Source: Clostridia bacterium (GTDB lineage: Bacteria; Bacillota; Clostridia; Peptostreptococcales; Acidaminobacteraceae). From it: a stretch of DNA of 64,000 nucleotides. The DNA is taken from the NCBI GenBank assembly GCA_014859095.1, contig JACUUV010000005.1, positions 44,065-108,064 of the forward strand. The letters run 5' to 3'. Positions within the stretch are counted from its first letter, which is position 1, and each line of letters begins with the position of its first letter. The notes below the pieces were generated by a model. The model made no database searches. It was not told the origin of the DNA and saw nothing but the letters and a program-made list of their open reading frames with translations. Positions 17,908 through 27,288 of the stretch are shown piece after piece. The position numbers were made by a program, and so were the translations under genes.

Positions 17908-19185
17908 CTATGCATAGAATTCAAATTCAATTTCAAATATACGTACAGTGTCACCATCTTCAATACCCATTTCTCTTAAATGGTCAAAGACACCTCTTAA
18001 CTTAAGCACATTTTGAAAACGTCTCAGTGATTCTATGTCTGTTAAATCCGTTGAATATAAAATACGCTCTATAAATTGTCCCTCAACACAATAAACATCT
18101 TCATCCTTGAAGAATTTGATCTCGTTGACATCAGAGATGTCAAGATCTTCAACGAAGTAATCTTCTTCATCAATCAAAGGTTCATCCTCTATGGAATCCA
18201 GCATTGTAGTCACATAATTCAGAAGTGCATCAACACCTTCGCCCGTAGCCGCAGATATTGGAAATACAGGATACCCGTCAGCTTCAATTTTGGCTTTGAA
18301 TGCTTCATAGACCTCATTGTCTTCAAGCAGATCCATTTTATTGGCTGCAACGACTTGTTTTCTGGTTGAAAGTCGGTCACTATATCCGAAAACTTCCTTA
18401 TTTATGATACAGAAATCCTCATAAGGCTCTCTTCCTTCATGACCGGAAATATCTACGACATGAATCAGAATTTTCGTTCTTTCGACATGTCTTAAAAACT
18501 CAAGTCCAAGTCCAACACCTTCTTTTGCGCCTTCAATCAATCCAGGTATGTCTGCAAGGACAAAACTCTTTCCTTTGATTGCTTCAACTACACCGAGATT
18601 CGGTTGAAGTGTTGTGAAATGATAATTTGCAATCTTCGGTTTCGCTTTGGTAGTAGCCGCCAGAAATGTTGATTTTCCAACATTTGGGTAACCTAACAAA
18701 CCCACGTCAGCGAGCATTTTAAGTTCAAGTGAAATGGATCTTTCAACACCATTAAACCCTTTTTCAGCAAATGTTGGTGCCTGTCTTGTCGGTGTTGCAT
18801 AATGCCAGTTTCCTTTGCCGCCCTTGCCGCCTACTGCCAAAACGACACGTTGTCCAGGTTCTTTAAGATCCGCAATGACTTTACCAGTATTGAGATCTCT
18901 TATGATCGTTCCTTGTGGAACACTTATTACCAGATCCTCAGAAGTCTTGCCGGTCATTTTCTTTTTACCACCGTCTTCTCCTGGTTCTGCAAAATACTTC
19001 GTCTTATATCTAAAATCCATGAGTGTGCGCATGCTAGAGTCTACGTACGCAACGATACTTCCGCCGCGACCACCGTCGCCACCATCTGGACCTCCGTCAG
19101 GCACATATTTTTCACGACGGAAACTGACTCTACCATTCCCACCGTTGCCTGCCTTTATATGAATTTTCGCTACATCTACAAACAT
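17908..19185 (-). CDS. obg: GTPase Obg (CgtA)
   Basis: Obg is an essential GTPase in 50S maturation and stress signalling. The start is MFVDVAKI (26th residue of the track ORF) behind a GAGGTG site. The glycine-rich Obg fold occupies residues 1-158 (KAGNGGNGRVSFRREKY). The GTPase domain shows GYPNVGKST, DIPGLIEGA and NKMD. A C-terminal OCT domain ends the 425-residue protein. A terminator-like hairpin separates it from rpmA, so it may have its own promoter. Confidence 0.97.
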   Translation of the reverse strand: MFVDVAKIHIKAGNGGNGRVSFRREKYVPDGGPDGGDGGRGGSIVAYVDSSMRTLMDFRYKTKYFAEPGEDGGKKKMTGKTSEDLVISVPQGTIIRDLNTGKVIADLKEPGQRVVLAVGGKGGKGNWHYATPTRQAPTFAEKGFNGVERSISLELKMLADVGLLGYPNVGKSTFLAATTKAKPKIANYHFTTLQPNLGVVEAIKGKSFVLADIPGLIEGAKEGVGLGLEFLRHVERTKILIHVVDISGHEGREPYEDFCIINKEVFGYSDRLSTRKQVVAANKMDLLEDNEVYEAFKAKIEADGYPVFPISAATGEGVDALLNYVTTMLDSIEDEPLIDEEDYFVEDLDISDVNEIKFFKDEDVYCVEGQFIERILYSTDLTDIESLRRFQNVLKLRGVFDHLREMGIEDGDTVRIFEIEFEFYA

Positions 19186-19234
19186 AATACACCTCAAATC
19201 AATCTTATATATACAATATAATGGTTTTAAATAA

Positions 19235-19262
19235 AAATGTCCATCATTGATGATGGACATTT
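19235..19262 (-). terminator. Terminator between rpmA and obg
   Basis: The perfect 13-bp inverted repeat AAATGTCCATCAT / ATGATGGACATTT has a 2-base loop and is followed on the minus strand by a T-rich run. It probably ends, or attenuates, the rplU-prp-rpmA transcript before obg. Confidence 0.8.
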
Positions 19263-19265
19263 AGA

Positions 19266-19547
19266 CTAAGCTTCATAAACGCTTACTTGTTTTTTATCTC
19301 TGCCTTTTCTTTCAAATCTCACGACACCATCTACTAAAGCGAATAATGTGTCATCGCCACCTCTGCCAACATTGTTGCCAGGATGAACTTTCGTGCCTCT
19401 TTGTCTGATCAAGATGCTACCAGCGCTAACAGTTTGTCCGTCAGCTCTTTTTACCCCTAGTCTTTTCGACGCGGAGTCACGACCGTTTTTAGAAGAACCT
19501 ACACCTTTTTTACTTGCAAATAACTGTAAGTTAAACATTTTCAACAT
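19266..19547 (-). CDS. rpmA: 50S ribosomal protein L27 with Prp-cleaved N-terminus
   Basis: L27 sits at the peptidyl-transferase centre. The N-terminal [10 protein letters not shown] is the Firmicute-specific extension that the protease Prp removes before assembly. I choose the ATG at 19547 (MLKMFNLQ) because AGGAGG lies 9 bases ahead of it; the track ATG two codons earlier sits only 3 bases from that site. The gene begins inside prp, overlapping its last ~17 bases in another frame. The 93-residue length is normal. Confidence 0.96.
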   Translation of the reverse strand: MLKMFNLQLFASKKGVGSSKNGRDSASKRLGVKRADGQTVSAGSILIRQRGTKVHPGNNVGRGGDDTLFALVDGVVRFERKGRDKKQVSVYEA

Positions 19548-19881
19548 TTCCATGCACCTCCTTATTTCTGTGCTTGACGTATTTTGGATACGTCATTTCT
19601 ATTCCTTCAATTCCGATCATTATCGTTTTAAAAGCTATATCAATTGTGTCGTTTAAATAACGCTCATCAATTACAAGCTCCAAATAACCATTGTCTATCG
19701 TACACTGAATTTGATCCTCAGGCACTTTGCCGATTTGCTCTACCGCGTTCACCAAGGTTTGAGCCAAAGTGGATACCGCCGCACACACCAAATCTTTGCC
19801 AGGCTCATCAGAATACGCATGACCAGTGACTTTAAGAGCTTTATAATGTCCCCTAGAAGTCGTGAAAACAATATTAATCAT
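19531..19881 (-). CDS. prp: Ribosomal-processing cysteine protease Prp
   Basis: Prp (formerly YsxB/DUF464) cleaves the N-terminal extension of L27. The catalytic pair is visible in [20 protein letters not shown]: a histidine in GHA and the cysteine in VCAAVS. The 116-residue length fits. It lies between rplU (4 bp upstream) and its substrate rpmA (overlapping). The ATG has only a weak ribosome binding site, so its translation may be coupled to rplU. Confidence 0.96.
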   Translation of the reverse strand: MINIVFTTSRGHYKALKVTGHAYSDEPGKDLVCAAVSTLAQTLVNAVEQIGKVPEDQIQCTIDNGYLELVIDERYLNDTIDIAFKTIMIGIEGIEMTYPKYVKHRNKEVHGNVENV

Positions 19882-19884
19882 TTC

Positions 19885-20193
19885 TTACAAACTGATACTT
19901 TCGATTTTTACTTTGGTGTATGGTTGTCTGTGACCTTGCTTCTTACGGTAATCTTTCTTTGACTTGTACTTGAAAATGATTACTTTGGGACCCTTGCCGT
20001 TTTTAACTACAGAAGCAGTAACTTTAGCTGCGGAAACAGTATCTCCGACTTGTAGGCCTTCTTCGTTTGAAATTGCTAAAATTTCAGTAAAATCAACAGT
20101 ATCGCCTTCATTTACGTCTAATTTCTCTACGAAAATCTCATCGCCTTGCTCAACTTTGTATTGCTTACCACCTGTTTTAATAATTGCGTACAT
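19885..20193 (-). CDS. rplU: 50S ribosomal protein L21
   Basis: This 102-residue protein matches bL21: [20 protein letters not shown] at the start and [19 protein letters not shown] at the RNA-binding C-terminus. AGAGGAGGTG precedes the ATG. It begins the rplU-prp-rpmA group. Confidence 0.98.
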   Translation of the reverse strand: MYAIIKTGGKQYKVEQGDEIFVEKLDVNEGDTVDFTEILAISNEEGLQVGDTVSAAKVTASVVKNGKGPKVIIFKYKSKKDYRKKQGHRQPYTKVKIESISL

Positions 20194-20287
20194 ATCGCAC
20201 CTCCTCTATCCTTTCTCGCCAAAAGACGGTATTTGTATATATACAAATTTAAAAAACCGTTTTCGTGCGGCTACCCGATAAATATTA
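20194..20287 (-). promoter_or_regulatory. Candidate L21 leader RNA
   Basis: The 94 bases between the RNase E/G stop and rplU contain, on the minus strand, a nested hairpin. ACGG and CCGT flank the perfect palindrome ATTTGTATATATACAAAT. Firmicutes commonly carry an autoregulatory L21 leader at this position. The location and structure fit, but I have not matched the consensus itself. Confidence 0.5.
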
Positions 20288-21718
20288 TCACAGAACACTG
20301 TCAATGTCAATGTTTTGTGAACTGATTCTGTAGAAATTATTGCTCGCTTTAAGCCGTTTTAATTTTATGGAAAGTCCGATATCGTCAAAAATATTGTGCT
20401 GACTCAGGAAGATGTAATAAGATTCGGAAACTTCGAGGATCATCTGTTTTGTATTGGTATGTTCTTTGATACGGATCAGCTCATAATACAACTTGTTCAA
20501 ATTCCAATACATCAGTTCTTCATCTTCAAAATCAAGGCTGACCTGATCTCTGATTGATGGTTTTTCACGCTTGCGGGTCATTTCAAAAAGACCCAGATTC
20601 GTGAACCCATATACCTGAAAACCATATTCTTTGGCAAAATACGATTCTGACACTTGATGGATGAATCGTTTTTTGTGTTCACTGGACATTTCGATCAGAT
20701 CCATGATGATGACACCGCTGATATTATTCAGGAGCACATGTCCATTCAACAAGTCGGCTGCAGTCAAATTGGCGACCAATGCGGATTCAGACTTTTGCGT
20801 ATCTGAGACGAAGAGTGCCGAATTGACGTCCACTATAGTAAACGCTTCGAGAACATCCACTGTTATTGATACCCCATTTGAGGCTTTCACTAACTTGGTC
20901 GAGAACAATTGGTCGACTGGAATATTCTTTTCGATCCATAAACCCAATGTTTTTTTGTGAAATTTGATTTTATTTTTGTCAATTTCAAATTTCAACAAAA
21001 AATCTCTAGTGCCTTCCGATGTGGTATGAAACTCATCGACAACATCGAAATCGATCTTGCTCATCAGCTGTTCATGAAAATCACTGGAACTGTAAATGCA
21101 TTTAACGGATTGTTCCAATTTGGCCAGTGTGACCATTTTTTCCCACATACCAGCCAAACGACTCATTTCTTTGGTCAAAGTCTCAACTGGTTTTGAAACA
21201 AGATTGATGGCACTACGGATGATGAAGCCACTCGTAATACCAAAATCCAGAGCCAAAGTCTTCAATAATTTTCTTTGATCCAATGTGGATTCTATTTTTT
21301 TTGAAAATTTGATGTCTTTTAAATTTGGAAGAAAAATCACATGCTTTCCCTGTATGGAAATGTCAGTCGTCAATTGGGCACCTTTAGATTGGTAAGGTTC
21401 CTTGGATACTTGCGCTATGATCATTTGACCACTCTTGACCAATTGATTAAGCGGGGTCTCCTTATGATCATACCTACTGATTCCCACAGCTCTGAGCAAG
21501 TCGTTACGACGTATGAAAGCATTTTGAGCTAAACCGATATCGACGAAAGCACCATCCAAGCTGTTCACGACATTTACAATTCTGCCATTATGGATTTGAT
21601 CGATGACATTATCTTTGAAATGATTTTCTATTATAATATCCATGATCCGTTTTTCCGACTCTTCATATAAAAGCCCGATTTTCATAACAGGAGAACTATC
21701 AATCACCAATGAAATCAT
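20288..21718 (-). CDS. RNase E/G family endoribonuclease without visible zinc-link cysteines
   Basis: The protein aligns with RNase G: an N-terminal S1-like region (GRIVNVVNSLDGAFVDIGLAQNAFI) and a catalytic region where the Mg-binding aspartates are kept in TIVDVNSALF and VIIMDLIEM. After EMTRKREKPS, where other members have the CPxCxG zinc link used for dimer contact, no cysteines are found. The whole protein has a single Cys. The ATG at 21718 has GAGGA upstream and sits 1 bp after the DUF2344 gene. The order radical SAM-DUF2344-RNase G-rplU is typical of Clostridia. Confidence 0.88.
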   Translation of the reverse strand: MISLVIDSSPVMKIGLLYEESEKRIMDIIIENHFKDNVIDQIHNGRIVNVVNSLDGAFVDIGLAQNAFIRRNDLLRAVGISRYDHKETPLNQLVKSGQMIIAQVSKEPYQSKGAQLTTDISIQGKHVIFLPNLKDIKFSKKIESTLDQRKLLKTLALDFGITSGFIIRSAINLVSKPVETLTKEMSRLAGMWEKMVTLAKLEQSVKCIYSSSDFHEQLMSKIDFDVVDEFHTTSEGTRDFLLKFEIDKNKIKFHKKTLGLWIEKNIPVDQLFSTKLVKASNGVSITVDVLEAFTIVDVNSALFVSDTQKSESALVANLTAADLLNGHVLLNNISGVIIMDLIEMSSEHKKRFIHQVSESYFAKEYGFQVYGFTNLGLFEMTRKREKPSIRDQVSLDFEDEELMYWNLNKLYYELIRIKEHTNTKQMILEVSESYYIFLSQHNIFDDIGLSIKLKRLKASNNFYRISSQNIDIDSVL

Positions 21719-21719
21719 A

Positions 21720-22421
21720 CTATTCCTCTTCGCTTAATTCATATAAATTGGTCAATGTCCCATTTTTAGTAAAGTAAAGTCCTAAACGCTCCACGTCGAT
21801 GTTAACGGCCTTTTGATTCAATTTGTAATGGGAGCCAAAAATATCAACCAATTTTTCGGGATTGAGGCTGCCGTTGCTTCCGGTTTGAAGCATGACCCTG
21901 AAAACAACTTCATTATCAGCATTGTAAAGCAATTTCATATCATGTATTTGTCCAAGGGCATTCACTGCTTTCACCGTGCCACGTTTTGTCTTCTTTTCAT
22001 AAAATATCTCTTTTTCATTTAGAAACGATTCCACCCATTCTTCAAAAGGCAATTGTTCCACTTTGGAATCATACTCCACTTTTAGGATGTATTCGGCAAA
22101 TTCGAGTTTAGACATCAAGGAATGCTTGCAATTTATGAACTGTGCATCCAGCACTTTGATGCCGTTAGGGAATTTGATGTCCTTGACTTGCTGGATGGAT
22201 ATTTCAGAATTCAGGATTACTTCCATCACTTCAGCTTTGCTGGAATAACCAACAGATAACGGGGATGCAAAAGTCAACCTTGGAATCGGATTGAAACCTT
22301 CTGAAAATTTCAAAGGCAATTTATTGAAACGAAACACACGTTCAAATAATTTCATCAATTCAAGATGTCCGAGGAATCTCATATAAGAATCTTTGGTATA
22401 TAGAATCCTAAGCGTTTCCAT
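21720..22421 (-). CDS. DUF2344 (TIGR03936) radical SAM-linked protein
   Basis: This protein of about 233 residues belongs to the TIGR03936 family, encoded next to or fused with TIGR03960 radical SAM proteins. The N-terminal signature LRILYTKDSYMRFLGHLELM and KLPLKFSEGFNPIPR are clear. I take the ATG at 22421 (METLRI) rather than the GTG three codons earlier. It overlaps the radical SAM gene by 14 bp, so the two are translationally coupled and probably act together. The biochemical role is not established. Confidence 0.9.
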   Translation of the reverse strand: METLRILYTKDSYMRFLGHLELMKLFERVFRFNKLPLKFSEGFNPIPRLTFASPLSVGYSSKAEVMEVILNSEISIQQVKDIKFPNGIKVLDAQFINCKHSLMSKLEFAEYILKVEYDSKVEQLPFEEWVESFLNEKEIFYEKKTKRGTVKAVNALGQIHDMKLLYNADNEVVFRVMLQTGSNGSLNPEKLVDIFGSHYKLNQKAVNIDVERLGLYFTKNGTLTNLYELSEEE

Positions 22422-24246
22422 AGCAATCACCGCCTATAATTTGTACATTCACACCACAACCTGTGCAACTGTCTCTACAATCACCAGTGACCACAGCATT
22501 GAGTGCATTTTCATACTCTGATACCAGATAGCTTTTATGAATACCTGGATCAAGAATATCCCAAGGTAGGTACTCATCATATGCACGTTCCCTAGTGTTG
22601 TAAAAACCCATTTCAAGATGGGTCTCTTCAAAAGCTGTCCGCCACAGGTCATAACGGAAATATTCATGCCATCCATCAAATTTACAACCAAGTTCAAAAG
22701 CTCTTAGCAGTGCGGCACCGATTTTCCTGTCACCTCTTGCAAATACACCTTCAAGTAGACTTGTTTCAGGATCATGATAATTATAAACCACTTTCCTGTT
22801 GATCAATTTTGTTCTAAGATGTTGAATTTTCTGTCTGAAAGTCGGAATATCATCTTGGCCCATCCATTGGAACGGTGTAAAAGGCTTAGGCACGAAACAT
22901 GACGTGCTCACAGTCACTTGAACCGATTTCTTCACACCTTCCGGTTTTAACTGTTTGAATGTATAAGTGCCTAGGTTGGCTATTTCGCTGATTCCATCCA
23001 AATCCTCAGTGGTTTCAGTAGGAAGACCTATCATGAAATAAAGCTTTACCCTATGCCATCCCAGAGAAAAAATACTATTGAAAGTATCCGAAATATTTTG
23101 CTCGGAAACACCTTTGTTGATGACATCTCTTAGTCGTTGTGTTCCTGCTTCCGGTGCGAAAGTCAAACCAGTCTTTTTTATTTTCTGGATATCTTTGACG
23201 ACATCCACTGAAAAACTGTCCAACCTCAATGAAGGCAGTGATACTCCAATGTTGTCCATTTCGTATTTGCCAACCAGATCTTTCACGAGTGGTCCTATTT
23301 GACTGTAATCCATTGTGCTGAGTGAAGCCAATGACATCTCTTCAAATCCCGTGGAACTCATGATTTTTTCGACGTTATCCATAATGGTCTCCGGTTTTTT
23401 CTCCCGGACAGGTCTGTAGATCATGCCGGCTTGGCAGAACCTGCATCCTTTTGTGCATCCCCTGAAAATTTCAACCATTGCACGATCGTGAACAATATCC
23501 GCAAATGGCACAATCATGGACTCTAGTTGAAAACCTGAATCGAAATCTTGAATGATTCTTTTTTTGATGACTTTCGGAACATCCTCAGTCACTTTATAAC
23601 CACTCATTGTTCCATCTTCATTATATTCCGGTTCATAAAATTTAGGCACATATAGACCCTCAATGTTTGCGGCTTTGATCAGCAAATCATGTTTCGAGAT
23701 TTTTTTATCCTTGTAAAGTTTATAGACTTCTATGAATTCAAGCAAAAGTTCTTCTGCCTCACCGATAAAAAAAATGTCTATAAAGTCTGCAAGAGGCTCT
23801 GGATTGTATACGCACGGACCGCCGGCAACAATCAGAGGATCCTTTTCATTTCTGTTTTTTGAAAGCAACTCTATTCCTGCAAGATTGAGCATGTTGAGTA
23901 TATTGGTATAACTCAACTCATACTGCAAAGTGAAACCGAGAATGTCAAGATCGCCCAAAGCGGTTTTTGTTTCTAGAGTGACCAACTTAAGGTTGTTTGC
24001 ACGAAGCTCTGCCTCCATATCCACCCAAGGAGCGAATACGCGTTCACAATAGACGTTATCTTGCTCATTCAACAATCTGTAAATGATTTGCATTCCGAGA
24101 TGGCTCATCCCTACTTCATATATATCGGGAAAAGCAAAAGCGAAACGTATGGTGTTATCAGTGATCTCCTTTTGAAATGTGTTGATTTCTCCACCTATAT
24201 ACCTAGACGGTTTTTCCACATTTCGAAGCAATGCTTCTAAATTCAT
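22408..24246 (-). CDS. B12-binding-type radical SAM protein, TIGR03960 family
   Basis: The start is MNLEALLRN (seventh residue of the track ORF) with AGGAGG upstream. The N-terminal part resembles a degenerate B12-binding fold. The radical SAM cluster motif is RGCTKGCRFCQAGM (CxxxCxxC). A C-terminal Cys-rich stretch, CRDSCTGCG, may bind a second cluster. The protein is ~612 residues, of the size expected. With the overlapping DUF2344 gene it forms a conserved pair upstream of RNase G and rplU, which suggests but does not prove a role in RNA or ribosome modification. Confidence 0.92.
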   Translation of the reverse strand: MNLEALLRNVEKPSRYIGGEINTFQKEITDNTIRFAFAFPDIYEVGMSHLGMQIIYRLLNEQDNVYCERVFAPWVDMEAELRANNLKLVTLETKTALGDLDILGFTLQYELSYTNILNMLNLAGIELLSKNRNEKDPLIVAGGPCVYNPEPLADFIDIFFIGEAEELLLEFIEVYKLYKDKKISKHDLLIKAANIEGLYVPKFYEPEYNEDGTMSGYKVTEDVPKVIKKRIIQDFDSGFQLESMIVPFADIVHDRAMVEIFRGCTKGCRFCQAGMIYRPVREKKPETIMDNVEKIMSSTGFEEMSLASLSTMDYSQIGPLVKDLVGKYEMDNIGVSLPSLRLDSFSVDVVKDIQKIKKTGLTFAPEAGTQRLRDVINKGVSEQNISDTFNSIFSLGWHRVKLYFMIGLPTETTEDLDGISEIANLGTYTFKQLKPEGVKKSVQVTVSTSCFVPKPFTPFQWMGQDDIPTFRQKIQHLRTKLINRKVVYNYHDPETSLLEGVFARGDRKIGAALLRAFELGCKFDGWHEYFRYDLWRTAFEETHLEMGFYNTRERAYDEYLPWDILDPGIHKSYLVSEYENALNAVVTGDCRDSCTGCGVNVQIIGGDCYGNA

Positions 24247-24260
24247 TATTCCTCCTAAAA

Positions 24261-25373
24261 TCAATAACTAATAAAAGTTCCCTTTTTTCGTCTAACAAAT
24301 ATGGATTCTGCTATTCCAAGAGCAATCATACTAGTGACAAGTGAAGTCGATCCATAGCTGACGAACGGCAAGGTGATTCCTGTAACTGGCATTTTGCCCA
24401 TTGTCATGGCAATATTTTCGATGATTTGAAACGCAAACATGAACACGAATCCTATAATGACATATGAACCGAAATCATCTTTGACTTTTCTGCTGATGTG
24501 AATCATTCTCATCAACAACAAAAAATACAGTGTGATTAAAAGTGCACCTCCTACAAAACCGGCTTCTTCCACAAAAACGGCAAAAATAAAATCACTTTCC
24601 TGTACAGGCAAGTAATCCAAGCGATGATAGACACCTTCAAAAATGCCTTTACCGTACATTTCACCCGAACCCATAGTTATTTTTGATTGCATGACCTGAT
24701 AGTTGCCAGGCAATGTCATATCATCAGGATTTAGAAAAGCGTCTATTCTTACCCTTTGATGAGGCTCAAGCCTTGGATAAGCATATGGCAATCCAATCCC
24801 CATCAGCACACCACCGAGTAAAATGTATCTATACTTCAAACCTGCGACGAACATCATTCCAAATGTGACAAATACAAAAACCAATGAGGTTCCAAGGTCA
24901 GGCTGCTTCATCACTATCAATAAAAATGGCGCCATGACCAAGAGCGACTTGATTATGTCTTTGATCCCCTTCACGCCATTCATCTTTTCCAAAAATTTCG
25001 CAAAGAATAGTATAAAGCCGATTTTTGCAAGTTCACTGGTCTGAATATCAATGGGACCAAGTCCAATCCATCTCTGAGAGCCTTGACGAGTAATGCCAAG
25101 ACCGGGAATATAAACCAATAGAAGCAAAAATATGCTAAGCGCATAAATCACCTTGTGGAATTCTCCAAAAACTTCATAATTGACCCATTGGAATATTATG
25201 ATTACCACAAGTCCCAATAAAAATGAAAAAGCCTGCATTTTTACTTCACGAGTCAGTCCTTCGTTGATTGCATCCGTGGCACTCGCAATGGACACAAGAC
25301 CGATTGCAAATATTATCATCACTATCAACATGAGCCAATAGTCAAAATTAGATAGAATTTTATTAATTTTCAA
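24261..25373 (-). CDS. rodA: Peptidoglycan glycosyltransferase RodA (SEDS family)
   Basis: RodA polymerises lipid II for lateral wall growth with PBP2. The 370 residues contain about ten hydrophobic segments and the SEDS signatures ITRQGSQRWIGLG, KQPDLGTSLVF and TGITLPFVSYGSTSLV. The start codon is TTG with GAGGTG upstream. It follows minCDE and a short terminator-like hairpin. Its partner pbp2 lies just upstream of minC. Confidence 0.96.
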   Translation of the reverse strand: MKINKILSNFDYWLMLIVMIIFAIGLVSIASATDAINEGLTREVKMQAFSFLLGLVVIIIFQWVNYEVFGEFHKVIYALSIFLLLLVYIPGLGITRQGSQRWIGLGPIDIQTSELAKIGFILFFAKFLEKMNGVKGIKDIIKSLLVMAPFLLIVMKQPDLGTSLVFVFVTFGMMFVAGLKYRYILLGGVLMGIGLPYAYPRLEPHQRVRIDAFLNPDDMTLPGNYQVMQSKITMGSGEMYGKGIFEGVYHRLDYLPVQESDFIFAVFVEEAGFVGGALLITLYFLLLMRMIHISRKVKDDFGSYVIIGFVFMFAFQIIENIAMTMGKMPVTGITLPFVSYGSTSLVTSMIALGIAESIFVRRKKGTFISY

Positions 25374-25394
25374 TATGTCACCTCTATTTAAAAA

Positions 25395-25410
25395 AGGTCC
25401 CTAAGGACCT
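25395..25410 (-). terminator. Short terminator-like hairpin between minE and rodA
   Basis: The hairpin AGGTCC-TTAG-GGACCT is followed on the minus strand by TTTTTTAAA. The stem is only 6 bp, so it may allow partial read-through into rodA. Confidence 0.65.
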
Positions 25411-25413
25411 CAT

Positions 25414-25680
25414 TCAACGTTTAAGATTTTTAAGTGGTATACTGGCCACCAAAACGGGCTTGCCAGAAGCACTATCTTTGGTGCGAGTGATTTTTATATC
25501 CAAATCTTTTGGATCATAATCGACATGTTCCGAGATTGATGTCAATATATCACGTCTCAAAAGCTCCAACAACTCAGGAGAGCAATTAGATCGATCATGA
25601 ACCAGAACAAGTTTAAGTCTGTCCTTGGCAACGTTTTTACTTGTCGGTTTGCTATTTAAAAAGCCAAATAAATCGAACAT
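25414..25680 (-). CDS. minE: Cell division topological specificity factor MinE
   Basis: MinE stimulates MinD ATP hydrolysis and gives the Min system its spatial pattern. The 88 residues fit, with the amphipathic N-terminus MFDLFGFL, the MinD-contact helix (AKDRLKLVLVHDRS) and a dimerising C-terminal domain. A GGAGGAGG site precedes the ATG. It lies 11 bp after minD. Confidence 0.95.
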   Translation of the reverse strand: MFDLFGFLNSKPTSKNVAKDRLKLVLVHDRSNCSPELLELLRRDILTSISEHVDYDPKDLDIKITRTKDSASGKPVLVASIPLKNLKR

Positions 25681-25691
25681 AATACCTCCTC

Positions 25692-26489
25692 CTATTTACC
25701 AAAAGATAACGCTCTCTTTAGTTTATTGAAAAAACTTTCCTGAACATCAAATTCCATGAAAGGCACACTTTCACCGATTAATCTTTTGGAAACATTTCTA
25801 AAAGCCATTCCAGAAAGTGAATTTTCCTTGAATACAGCGGGTTCTCCCCTGTTTGTACTCATAACAACCTCTTCATCATCCGGTACGACACCGATCAGAT
25901 CAATTGCCAAGATATCTTCAATATCTTCCACATTCATCATGTCACCACGTCTCGCCATATCAATTCTGAGTCTGTTGACTATGAGCAAAGGATCATGAAT
26001 CTCTGCCGCTTCAAGCAAACCAATAATTCTATCCGCATCTCTTACTGCTGAGATCTCAGGTGTTGTCACTACGATTGCGCGATCAGCTCCTGAAATTGCA
26101 TTTTTAAACCCTTGCTCAATTCCAGCAGGACAATCCACGATAACAAAATCATGTGTTTTTTTCAAGTCCATGATCAAATCTTTCATTTGCTCAGGATTAA
26201 CAGCATTTTTATCTTTTGTCTGTGCTGCAGGTAAAAGGTATAAATTATCAAATCTCTTATCTTTGATTAAAGCCTGCTTAATTCTACAGACTCCGGTGAC
26301 AACGTCGACAATGTCATATACAATTCTATTCTCTAGACCAAGTACCAGATCCAAATTTCTGAGACCGATATCAGCATCGATCACAACCACTTTTTTGCCT
26401 TCCATTGCTAGTGCGGCTCCGATATTTGCGGTAGTAGTCGTTTTTCCTACGCCGCCCTTGCCGGATGTTATAACAATTGATTCACCCAT
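25692..26489 (-). CDS. minD: Septum site-determining ATPase MinD
   Basis: MinD is the membrane-cycling ATPase that recruits MinC and MinE. I take the ATG of MGESIVITSG as the start, with GGAGGGG upstream. The deviant Walker A box GKGGVGKTT, the DADIGLRNLD and IVDCPAGIE motifs, and a short amphipathic C-terminal helix (FFNKLKRALSF) that would bind membrane are all present. The gene lies between minC and minE. Confidence 0.97.
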   Translation of the reverse strand: MGESIVITSGKGGVGKTTTTANIGAALAMEGKKVVVIDADIGLRNLDLVLGLENRIVYDIVDVVTGVCRIKQALIKDKRFDNLYLLPAAQTKDKNAVNPEQMKDLIMDLKKTHDFVIVDCPAGIEQGFKNAISGADRAIVVTTPEISAVRDADRIIGLLEAAEIHDPLLIVNRLRIDMARRGDMMNVEDIEDILAIDLIGVVPDDEEVVMSTNRGEPAVFKENSLSGMAFRNVSKRLIGESVPFMEFDVQESFFNKLKRALSFGK

Positions 26490-26526
26490 ATGGTTCCCCT
26501 CCAAAAAAATATTTAAAGAACAAATT

Positions 26527-27213
26527 CTAATGACATTTTTCTATTTTGATGATACCGTTGCTCACTGAAGCCATTTCAGGAGATAGAGTATGCTCAGAAT
26601 GATCATCGTTAGGTGGTACCGATATATATTTTGCGATTCTGATTTGAGTCGGTTTCAATAAATTCGCAACAACAATTGCAGATTCGAGACCTGCCGACCC
26701 TGCGTGCACAAATCCTAAAATTCTACCCATCACAACTATATTACCTTCCGCAATGATTTCAGCACCGGGATTCACATCGCCGATCAAAATGACATTGCCT
26801 GGATAAAGCACAGAATTACCGGATCGAAGAGTGCCAAACACAAATTTCGTATCCGCTATTTTGGGGTGTACAATAACAGACTCCTTAAAAACCGGTGGTG
26901 GTTCGTTAGCTGGCTCGGGCACGTGTACCGGTTCAGGTTCAGGATTTTTTCTAATCTCGCTGATTTCTTCCTCGAGACTTTCAACTTCAATGCCGTATTG
27001 ATTGGATAAAAGATCTTCAATTTCAGCTTTTTGCTTATAAGTGAATCTTTGACCTGTGAGTCCGATGATTTTGGACCCTTTATAAAACGCACCTGATTCT
27101 TCCAAGATTTTTTTGAGATGTGTCATAATGCGTGTGTAACTTTCATTTGTGTCGACATTCAGATATAGGCCATTCAATTTGCCTTTAAACTCAGCTGGTC
27201 CCTTACGTGCCAT
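26527..27213 (-). CDS. minC: Septum site-determining protein MinC
   Basis: MinC blocks FtsZ assembly away from midcell. The start is MARKGPAEFK (tenth residue of the track ORF) behind GGGTGG. Residues 1-100 are the FtsZ-binding domain. A proline-rich linker (PEPEPVHVPEPANEPPP) leads to the C-terminal beta-helix with VLIGDVNPGAEIIAEGNIVVMG, the MinD-binding region. The gene lies downstream of pbp2. Confidence 0.95.
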   Translation of the reverse strand: MARKGPAEFKGKLNGLYLNVDTNESYTRIMTHLKKILEESGAFYKGSKIIGLTGQRFTYKQKAEIEDLLSNQYGIEVESLEEEISEIRKNPEPEPVHVPEPANEPPPVFKESVIVHPKIADTKFVFGTLRSGNSVLYPGNVILIGDVNPGAEIIAEGNIVVMGRILGFVHAGSAGLESAIVVANLLKPTQIRIAKYISVPPNDDHSEHTLSPEMASVSNGIIKIEKCH

Positions 27214-27288
27214 AGCATCACCACCCGCTTTATTTTTCAATCAACCTAACATTTCTATTGTAACTTATTTTGACTCATACTACAACAT

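Noticed and set aside
20194-20287. A strong promoter for rplU inside the leader region
   Set aside because: No convincing -35/-10 pair is visible; the palindrome-rich sequence fits an RNA leader better, so I did not list a promoter.
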